From the NCBI RefSeq assembly GCF_000272405.2, contig NZ_AJZM02000150.1, forward strand, positions 1-64,000: a DNA stretch of 64,000 nt. Direction: 5' to 3'. How positions within the stretch are numbered: position 1 is the first letter of the stretch; each line of letters begins with the position of its first letter. Under the pieces are notes generated by a model that worked only from the letters and a program-made list of their open reading frames with translations, had not been told where the DNA came from and ran no database searches. The stretch is from Vibrio tasmaniensis 1F-187 (GTDB lineage: Bacteria; Pseudomonadota; Gammaproteobacteria; Enterobacterales; Vibrionaceae). The position numbers and the translations under genes were made by a program. Positions 57,951 through 64,000 of the stretch are shown one piece after another.

Positions 57951-58679
57951 CTAAAGACTCTCTTTCATTGAGCCTAGAAACGCCCTTGGGGACATACCAA
58001 AGTGCTGAGAGAAGCGACGACTGAAAGCAGAAACATCACTATATCCCACATTTTCAGCAATCAATTGAACCGGTAAATCGGTGTGAGTTAACAAGGCTTG
58101 GGCTTTCTCCATACGATATCGAGTGATGTATTTAAGCGCACTGATGCCCAGACATTCTTTGAAGCGTTTTTTGAATTGAGTAGGGCTCAAACAGGCCGTT
58201 TCAGCAAGTTGTGAAATGGATAACGGCTGGGTGTAGTTATCCGCAATCAGCCTTTGTACCGCACGGATTCTTGGGTCGATACTCTTGCTGACTTGTTGTT
58301 GCTCTAACAGCAATGAAAACACATCCAAAACTGATGACTCAATGCCACTATCGACCTGATATTCCAGCTGCTTCTCAACAAACAGTAAGAAGCTCATCAA
58401 AGGTGGTGTGATCGTAAAAACCGAGAGCTCATGCTCTAACAAGTGCTGCGGCAACTCCGCCATATCCGCGACAATAAACCGCGCTGCTTCATCCGCCTTA
58501 AACGCATGCGCTGTGGTTACCGGAATCACCACACATTCTCCCACGGCCACTTTGCCGACATACCCCACCATTTCAATATTAATACTGCCTTGGATCGGCA
58601 ATACCAATTGATGATGGTCATCATGAGCATGAGTATTAAACTGCTTGGTGTAAGATCGAATGCTTAAGCTAGATTTCAT
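57951..58679 (-). CDS. AraC-family regulator with cupin sensor
   Basis: A 242-residue regulator with an N-terminal cupin-like domain (about 1-110; HAHDDHHQLVLPIQG) and a C-terminal AraC double helix-turn-helix (LSISQLAETACLSPTQFKKRF, then LIAENVGYSDVSAFSRRFSQ). I use ATG 58679; a TTG two codons earlier is in frame. It probably regulates the EamA transporter downstream. Confidence 0.87.
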   Translation of the reverse strand: MKSSLSIRSYTKQFNTHAHDDHHQLVLPIQGSINIEMVGYVGKVAVGECVVIPVTTAHAFKADEAARFIVADMAELPQHLLEHELSVFTITPPLMSFLLFVEKQLEYQVDSGIESSVLDVFSLLLEQQQVSKSIDPRIRAVQRLIADNYTQPLSISQLAETACLSPTQFKKRFKECLGISALKYITRYRMEKAQALLTHTDLPVQLIAENVGYSDVSAFSRRFSQHFGMSPRAFLGSMKESL

Positions 58680-58795
58680 GAGCAACGCCGGAGTACATTT
58701 CGCTAGGTTAAAGTAAGAGATACAAAGTTACATTATCACTTCCCTAGAGTCACACTTAATGCGCATCAAATTCATGCTAGCTAGGTGACATGATC

Positions 58796-58827
58796 AAAAA
58801 CGGCCTCTACTCTAATTGAGAGGCCGT
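58796..58827 (-). terminator. Terminator of the DUF4382 lipoprotein gene
   Basis: ACGGCCTCT/AGAGGCCGT stem (58800-58808 with 58819-58827) that ends in TTTTT on the minus strand, 31 bases after the stop. Confidence 0.85.
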
Positions 58828-58858
58828 ATTTATTAGAGTGGTAAATCACGTTAAAGGT

Positions 58859-59887
58859 TTAAAACGATACTTGGCTGTTCTGACCAATCACTACCTGAAC
58901 ACTATTTTCAACAGCATAGATTTCAAAACCATCAGCAACCGGATCGGCATTGTCTTCATCACTGTCATGCTGTGCAGTACAGGTATAGCCTAAAGAGTAA
59001 GTACCTGAATCAATGAAGCCCAGAGAAAACTCATAGTTGGTCTTCGCTTTATTCAATGTCACTGACGCTGAAGTGATCGGTTTTTTCTCCGCTGGACCAC
59101 CAATTGGTGCCATGTCAGCTTTAACGATGTCACCTTCATACAAATAAACCGATTGAACGAAGGTATTGTCATTTGTAGGGTTACAAGCTCCAAAAGTTGT
59201 TGTCGCTACAGTACCTTCAATGTTTCCTGTCTCAACCGTATTGATAAGGCTCACAGACGTTCTTTGAATGGTGTAATCAGGGAGACTTGAACTGTTCTTT
59301 AAGCCGCGTCGCAGATCGAACTCAACAACAAAATCGTTACTTTGTTGGTTCACATTAAATGAGTTGTTAAAATACAGCACACCAGCGTTATCTTCTTTAC
59401 CCACACCTTGCGGGCATGCACCTTCACCTTTCACAGTTAACTGACGGTTCGTATCATCGTTTTCTATAACGTAAGAAGGTGTTGTTGGGTGGTCACCATC
59501 ATGGGCAAACGCACACAACTTATAACTGCCGACCGGGATGACCTCATTTTTGATCAAAGGAAGCGCCTCGCTGCCTTGGTAATCCAATAAATTAACACTT
59601 AATGGAATAGGCTCCTCACCATCTGGCAATGGGTCACCGTTTTTGTCCACGTAGTTACCGTTTTCGTCCGTTTTATACACGTCATAAACCAATGGCGTAC
59701 CTCCCTGTCCCGGAAGTAAAGCCACCTTACTGAATGTCACAGTGACGTCTTTAACATCATCAATGGGCGCATCACTCACACTCAAGGTAATCGGTGTCGT
59801 GCTGCTTGATGAACCTGAATCACCACCACAACCGACAAGCCCAGCCAGCACAAGGCTCGCTAAAGCGGTTTCCTTTAAATACTTCAT
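58859..59887 (-). CDS. DUF4382 lipoprotein
   Basis: A 342-residue lipoprotein with signal peptide and lipobox LVGC (C20), followed by a Gly/Ser/Thr linker and a DUF4382 beta-sandwich domain (SVSDAPIDDVKDVTVTFSKVAL). An acidic Asp/Asn-rich insert (about 75-95) reads like a calcium-binding turn. It is probably anchored in the outer membrane; function unknown. Monocistronic, with its own terminator. Confidence 0.83.
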   Translation of the reverse strand: MKYLKETALASLVLAGLVGCGGDSGSSSSTTPITLSVSDAPIDDVKDVTVTFSKVALLPGQGGTPLVYDVYKTDENGNYVDKNGDPLPDGEEPIPLSVNLLDYQGSEALPLIKNEVIPVGSYKLCAFAHDGDHPTTPSYVIENDDTNRQLTVKGEGACPQGVGKEDNAGVLYFNNSFNVNQQSNDFVVEFDLRRGLKNSSSLPDYTIQRTSVSLINTVETGNIEGTVATTTFGACNPTNDNTFVQSVYLYEGDIVKADMAPIGGPAEKKPITSASVTLNKAKTNYEFSLGFIDSGTYSLGYTCTAQHDSDEDNADPVADGFEIYAVENSVQVVIGQNSQVSF

Positions 59888-60212
59888 AACTCATGTCCTA
59901 TAAATCACTGCTTAATAGAGGGCTTAGTTTGTTGCCCTCTTATTCTTTTCCTTAATGTGACTCATAGATAAACGCGCTTATGGCCAAATCGGTTAGCCCC
60001 ATTATTTAAGGCTTTCTTCATCCAAAAGCTTTGTTCATCAAGGTGCACATATCAGATCGCACATAGGTTAATTAAGTCTAGTAAGTAAATTGTCAGTAGT
60101 CGCGCGTATTTAGCAAGGTTGCTGTCAATTATGTTGAAATAGGCGGTATGTATAGGCTCGGAGAGAATGTTTGAAAGCAACTTGATCGAAGTTAATAATC
60201 GCCACCAAGATC
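59888..60212. other. Gene-free region upstream of the lipoprotein
   Basis: About 325 bases with no convincing gene or sRNA signature. It holds the lipoprotein promoter on the minus strand and the end of the DUF2999 transcript, whose terminator follows. Confidence 0.5.
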
Positions 60213-60257
60213 AAAAAAGGCCGTTAAGACAGCCTATTGCTGAACTTAAACGACCTT
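60213..60257 (-). terminator. Terminator of the DUF2999 gene
   Basis: On the minus strand AAGGTCGTTTAAG pairs with CTTAACGGCCTT (with G-T pairs) and is followed by TTTTTT. It lies 50 bases after the stop. Confidence 0.65.
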
Positions 60258-60307
60258 CTCATTGAATTTTGATTAAGCTAAGACGATATCAGCTCAGTCA
60301 AACTCAC

Positions 60308-60559
60308 TTATTTTTGAAGTTGCTCTTTAGCGGCTTCAACCTTAGAAAAATCTAGGCCAAGCTCTTCAACTGCTTCTTTGATTAGCGCAGGGTTTTGCAT
60401 TACCTGACCCATCAGCATTTGAAGCTTATCTTGTGGTAAACCAAGTTGGCTGATTGTCGCCATTGCTGCAAGAGGGTTCTCTGTCAGCGTTTTGAATAGC
60501 TCGCTGATCTGCTCGTCGCTAATATTGTTCTCTTTCAACATTGCTAAAATCGGGTTCAT
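60308..60559 (-). CDS. DUF2999 family protein
   Basis: An 83-residue soluble helical protein, with repeated short helices and Met-rich cores (LQMLMGQVMQNPALI). This is the DUF2999 family seen throughout vibrios and relatives; function unknown. It has a good ribosome binding site (AAAGGC) and a terminator downstream. Confidence 0.85.
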   Translation of the reverse strand: MNPILAMLKENNISDEQISELFKTLTENPLAAMATISQLGLPQDKLQMLMGQVMQNPALIKEAVEELGLDFSKVEAAKEQLQK

Positions 60560-60689
60560 TTTTTTGCCTTTGAAACACTAAATTAAATAGGAGCACAGCA
60601 TACCATCTAGCTGTGCTCGATTGTACTAACAAGTGACGCTTTGGTTTAACGCGAACCGCACTTTTCCCAAACGCAAATAATGCTTGGGC

Positions 60690-61787
60690 TTAGCGAGACT
60701 CTAATGGGTAAGAGCGGTAGCTCCACATACCATACGTTCTCAGTGCGTCACGGTAGATGCCTAGAAGCTCACCACTGCTCGCTTTCTTAAGATCTTCTAG
60801 CGGCTTATCTGGGTAAGAAACCGTATCGAAGGTAATACCCTGAGGGCCCGTTTGCCAGCTCGCAATTTCAAACAGAGTTTGACCACGACGAACATGACTT
60901 GCCGAGCTAATAATGGTCGCATGTTTAATATCATGACGAGCAAGCGCATAGCTACTAAACAAGGCGTTGCCTACCGTGCTAGTCGCGTAGTTCTCTTCAA
61001 TGATGCGGTCTTTGCTTACCCCTTTTGAGATAAGCCAATCCGCCATTAACTTACCTTCTGTCTTATGGTTCTTAGGCACGCCGCCGGTTAAGACGATCAT
61101 CGCGTCAGGGTTAGCTTTCGACATTGCTAATGTTGTTTCAAGACGTTCAATCAAGATTTCATGCATAGAACCATCTGGATTAAGCGCGTAGCCCAAAGTG
61201 ACGATGGCACCGTGGTCGCTCAACAGTCCCTTATCCGCAGACTCTTTAAGAGGTGTTTCTAACACGCGGTCGACCGTTGCAAAAATACGTTTGATGTCTT
61301 CTGCTTTACCTTTGTTCAGGCTTTCCAGCTTGTCCATGTGCTTATTCGATTCACTTTCATTGCCTTCAAATCGCTGCCAAACCGCAAGATATGCGTGCAA
61401 GTCGACATCGTCTGGCGCAACTGTCAGTGCTTGTTCAAACAGCTCAATAGCGCGCTCTGCATTCTTGTTGTAGATCTGAGCGTTCGCTGCCGAGATCAAC
61501 AAGTCAGTACGGTAAGGTTCTAGCTGGTACGCTTCTAACAATCGGTTAGTCACAATTTCCATGTTGCTTGGCATTTTAGCCGTGAAGCCCGCGTGAGAAA
61601 TTCTTGCCGGAGACTTAAACGCCTGCAACGCATCAAGAAGTAATTGGTCGACAACTTGTCGCTTAGTCACCAACTGCGCGTAATCTGCTGAAGCTTGTAC
61701 TGCGCCATCGTTAGCGGCAAAAGAATAAGGTGTTGCGCCAAAAGCAAGCATGCCACCAAGAGCGAGGGCGATAATGTTCTTTTTCAT
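60690..61787 (-). CDS. Exported TPR-DUF218 (YdcF/ElyC-like) protein
   Basis: A 365-residue exported protein with a signal peptide (ending SFAA), a helical region with TPR-like repeats (about 85-160: YRTDLLISAANAQIYNKNAERAIELFEQAL) and a C-terminal DUF218 domain. DUF218 motifs include IVTLGYALNPDGS, IVLTGGVPKN, and the ENYATSTVGNALFSSYA segment. YdcF/SanA/ElyC proteins are linked to envelope and peptidoglycan homeostasis; the precise reaction is unknown. Confidence 0.85.
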   Translation of the reverse strand: MKKNIIALALGGMLAFGATPYSFAANDGAVQASADYAQLVTKRQVVDQLLLDALQAFKSPARISHAGFTAKMPSNMEIVTNRLLEAYQLEPYRTDLLISAANAQIYNKNAERAIELFEQALTVAPDDVDLHAYLAVWQRFEGNESESNKHMDKLESLNKGKAEDIKRIFATVDRVLETPLKESADKGLLSDHGAIVTLGYALNPDGSMHEILIERLETTLAMSKANPDAMIVLTGGVPKNHKTEGKLMADWLISKGVSKDRIIEENYATSTVGNALFSSYALARHDIKHATIISSASHVRRGQTLFEIASWQTGPQGITFDTVSYPDKPLEDLKKASSGELLGIYRDALRTYGMWSYRSYPLESR

Positions 61788-62282
61788 GGAAAGATCCTGT
61801 GTCGTTAAGTGTTCACATCAGATTTGCTCCCCAATGTAAGCCCCCAAGATTAAAAAACCGTGAACCAAACCTTACTCTCCAAGGTTAATATTCATTTGTT
61901 GCATAAGATGTGGCAACAGATCACGATTTTGAACTTACCAATAAGCCTGTGTATCCAGATAATTCTGGTTTGAACCAGTGCTCAACGTTTTTGTTGGAAT
62001 ATCTGACTGCGGATTTCATACGCCCTATTCCACCGAAAACCACCCATCACAAACCCGAACTCCGCAAAAAAAACACGCCCAAAAAGCAACTTTAAGCTAA
62101 TTTTTTCAACAACTTGAAATTCAACATACTGAATCGCTCGATTCCATTCTCGCTCTAATAAAGAAGTTTTAAGCACATAGACTTAAAACACGCATCAGCC
62201 GATTTTCAAATAAATTAAAATCAATTATTGAACGGTCGTTCAAGTGGTGCTTTAATGAATCACCAATACAAGGAGTTACCCC
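61788..62282. other. Divergent promoter region between DUF218 and GST genes
   Basis: About 495 bases with promoters for both genes and a 16-bp palindrome at 62228. Open frames on either strand (61910-62095 plus, 61982-62176 minus) overlap each other and lack ribosome binding sites and familiar features, so I do not call them. Confidence 0.5.
62228..62243. promoter_or_regulatory. TetR-type operator upstream of the GST gene
   Basis: TTGAACG-GT-CGTTCAA, a perfect palindrome with 7-bp arms, 40 bases upstream of the GST start. The AACGnnCGTT core is common for TetR-family repressors. No TetR gene is visible in the window. Confidence 0.6.
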
Positions 62283-62957
62283 ATGCTTAAGTTCTATTTT
62301 CACCAAACACCCAACCCAATGAAGATCGCTCTGTTTCTAGAAGAGACAGGCCTAGATTTTGAACTCGTTCCTGTTGATACCTTAAAGGGCGAGCAACACA
62401 CTCCGGAATATCGCTTAATAAACCCGAACGGAAAAACACCAGCCATTGAAGACGATGGGCAACGCGTGTTCGATTCTAACGCTATACTTTTGTACCTATC
62501 AGAGAAGACAGGCAAGCTTGGTGGTCAGCCAGAAGACAGAGCCGAACTGCTCTCTTGGATGATGTTTATCGCGAGCGGCCTTGGCCCTTATTCAGGTCAA
62601 TCGGTACACTTCCGCCATGCTGCACCAGCAGGCCTCGACTACGCTGTGAACCGTTACCTACGTGAAGCACAACGTCATTACGAAGTGTTAGAAAAGCATA
62701 TGGAAGGTCGTGAGTTTATCGTCGGAAATGAGTACACCATTGCCGATGTCGCTGCATGGGGTTGGATTGATAAAGCACCTTTCGTGCTTGGTGAAGAAGG
62801 CTTAGAACCTTACCCGAACTTGAAGCGTTGGTTTAACACGATCAACACTCGCCCTGCTGCACTACGTGCCCGCGAGATTGGTAAAGGCATTGAATTTAAA
62901 ACCGAACGTGATGAAGAAGCGAAACGAGCACTGTTTCCGTCGAATTATGCGAAGTAG
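62283..62957 (+). CDS. Glutathione S-transferase (YfcG/YghU-like)
   Basis: A 224-residue cytosolic GST with an N-terminal thioredoxin-like domain (1 to about 82; FHQTPNPMKIALFLEETG, and the cis-Pro GKTPAIEDDG with the glutathione-binding DSNAI motif) and a C-terminal helical domain (about 90-205). The TPNPMK segment and overall pattern place it with the Nu-class YfcG/YghU proteins, which have disulfide-bond reductase activity with bound glutathione. A good AAGGAG ribosome binding site precedes the ATG, and a TetR-type palindrome lies in the promoter. Confidence 0.92.
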   Translation: MLKFYFHQTPNPMKIALFLEETGLDFELVPVDTLKGEQHTPEYRLINPNGKTPAIEDDGQRVFDSNAILLYLSEKTGKLGGQPEDRAELLSWMMFIASGLGPYSGQSVHFRHAAPAGLDYAVNRYLREAQRHYEVLEKHMEGREFIVGNEYTIADVAAWGWIDKAPFVLGEEGLEPYPNLKRWFNTINTRPAALRAREIGKGIEFKTERDEEAKRALFPSNYAK

Positions 62958-63003
62958 AAGAGACTTAAGGCTTAACACTGTTCGAAGCGACGACTAAGTC
63001 TAA

Positions 63004-63039
63004 AATAGCGAGAGCCGCTCAATGTGGCTCTTCGTTATT
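63004..63039 (+). terminator. Probable terminator of the GST gene
   Basis: AGAGCC/GGCTCT stem (63011-63016 with 63026-63031) with complementary A/T-rich flanks and a T-rich 3' side. No long T-run, so moderate confidence. Confidence 0.45.
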
Positions 63040-63325
63040 GAAAAATTCAAATTCATGCATCTTGGTCTTGACTAAATTAAAGAACAGCTATGAATGTAGG
63101 GCTATTAAAGCATAAGCATCTTAGTTGGAAGACCCGTTTTCACTAACCCCAGCCCCTTTATCTACGATTTATTATTTTATACCTGACACATACCAACTAG
63201 ACCAATGAAAGGTATGTGAGATTCTCCGCACTCATAGTAATTTAGTTAAAATCACTATTCATTTAGGATAATTTTTTTTCTTGCATCAGTAGAATTCATA
63301 ACAAATTAAATTGGGTGTTAAAACA
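63040..63325. other. Intergenic region before the right-edge gene
   Basis: About 285 AT-rich bases. It contains an inverted repeat CACATACC/GGTATGTG (63187-63194 with 63211-63218) and a T-run. The promoter of the right-edge gene should be here. No gene is seen. Confidence 0.5.
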
Positions 63326-64000
63326 ATGAGTGACAATAAGAGTATTTTTCCAGAAAGGTCAATGGCTCGTGAGGCTGAACTAACTAACAAATCAACGATC
63401 AATTCTAATGCCGATGAGGACACATTTTTCCCAAAAACCTCTATGGCTTACCAAAATGAAGTCAAAGCATCTCGTATTACACCAGGGATGGGGCAAGGCT
63501 TTTTACCACCCTTAAAAAAATCTGGGTACATGCAAGCAACAGCACAACAAAATGCGCCGACTCAAACTGCAAACATTGCCCCTGAAAATATGTATTGGCC
63601 TCCTTATAATTTTATTGAGGGGGAATACATCAATACGAAGGTACTACCTGATGACGCGCTAAGGACGCAATTACAAAATAGTCACACTGAAGTTATGCTT
63701 TTAACTTTAGAAGAGGCGTTTAGAGTCCTACAAAGTTGGGGCTGGATGGATACTAAAGATACTTGGAAGTCCATGACAACCTCAACTGGCAGTCAAGTTA
63801 TGATTAATTATGGGGTCAATGGTAAGGATGTTGTATCAACTTCAATGGTTATTGCTCAATTTAACCTCCATGGTTTAAGGGCAACAAAACTTGGATTAAA
63901 AGCCACTTTTGGTATGAAAATGGCTACTGAATTCAACAAAATTGGCAATGAAATGATCAAACTAACTGGTCATTCAGGCTTAAGACGTATTTTAACAGCA
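63326..64000 (+). CDS. Large unrecognised protein with repeated FPxxSMA motif (partial)
   Basis: ATG at 63326 opens a frame that stays open for 225 codons to the window edge. The first 45 residues carry two copies of a similar motif: IFPERSMAREAEL (7-19) and FFPKTSMAYQNEV (34-46). A Gln/Pro-rich linker and an alpha/beta region (TLEEAFRVLQSWGWMD, then VVSTSMVIAQFNLHG) follow. There is no signal peptide or membrane helix in the visible part. I do not recognise the family. The disordered, motif-bearing N-terminus is reminiscent of secreted polymorphic effectors, but that is a guess. Confidence 0.6.
   Translation, partial: MSDNKSIFPERSMAREAELTNKSTINSNADEDTFFPKTSMAYQNEVKASRITPGMGQGFLPPLKKSGYMQATAQQNAPTQTANIAPENMYWPPYNFIEGEYINTKVLPDDALRTQLQNSHTEVMLLTLEEAFRVLQSWGWMDTKDTWKSMTTSTGSQVMINYGVNGKDVVSTSMVIAQFNLHGLRATKLGLKATFGMKMATEFNKIGNEMIKLTGHSGLRRILTA

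Noticed and set aside
61910..62176. Overlapping small frames on both strands upstream of the GST
   Set aside because: Mutually overlapping, lacking ribosome binding sites and conserved-looking features; more likely promoter DNA.
1..64000. Prophage, insertion sequence, integron or CRISPR array
   Set aside because: No transposase, integrase, attC-like repeats or regularly spaced repeats were seen; gene content is chromosomal throughout.

Overview
The window looks like a piece of a marine Vibrio genome, most likely a Splendidus-clade species. It has moderate GC, dense coding and many chemotaxis and two-component genes, and its gene set is typical of Vibrio: PrtV metalloprotease, VctPDGC-type catechol siderophore import, TorT/TorS, DUF2999, a solitary OM beta-barrel, and ThiXYZ/TenA salvage. 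prtV and vct lie on chromosome 2 in V. cholerae, so a chromosome 2 origin is likely but inferred. I see no tRNA, rRNA, insertion sequence, phage or CRISPR array.

Layout. 0-6 kb: an OFA-family carboxylate transporter, a FAN1-like VRR-NUC nuclease and a cis/trans fatty acid isomerase. 6-15 kb: TorS/TorT TMAO sensing, methylglyoxal synthase, an Aer-like chemoreceptor, and an Lrp-type regulator divergent from a Gate-domain membrane protein. 15-20 kb: a small exported protein resembling a stand-alone M6 protease propeptide, then prtV, then a divergent MFS/LysR pair with two copies of a palindromic operator. 20-27 kb: a very large unorthodox sensor kinase with three substrate-binding-protein sensor modules, translationally coupled to an HD-GYP response regulator. 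27-31 kb: a Fur-boxed siderophore ABC operon with an internal terminator. 31-41 kb: two overlapping small ORFs, an HlyD/DUF2955/AI-2E/K+ channel operon with a divergent AraC regulator, a diguanylate cyclase with a Ser-repeat microsatellite tail, an outer-membrane barrel and a four-helix membrane protein. 41-46 kb: an amidohydrolase, DUF3299 protein and OprB-like porin module with its AraC neighbour. 46-48.5 kb: a PACE efflux pump with a LysR regulator, a candidate sRNA or attenuated leader, and a small tail-anchored protein. 48.6-56.9 kb: the thiamin locus, thiD-thiZ-thiX-thiY-tenA-thiM behind a TPP riboswitch, with thiE split off by an MCP gene on the opposite strand. 57-64 kb: EamA/AraC, a DUF4382 lipoprotein, DUF2999, a TPR-DUF218 protein, a glutathione transferase behind a perfect palindrome, and a truncated unrecognised protein with a repeated FPxxSMA motif.

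The genes serve mainly environmental sensing (two hybrid kinases, two MCPs, two c-di-GMP enzymes), nutrient and iron scavenging, extracellular proteolysis and envelope efflux or stress. The points most worth following up are the propeptide-like protein before prtV, the triple-SBP kinase with its HD-GYP partner, the promoter/terminator pair around 47.84-48.06 kb, the repeated operators, and the truncated protein at the right edge.
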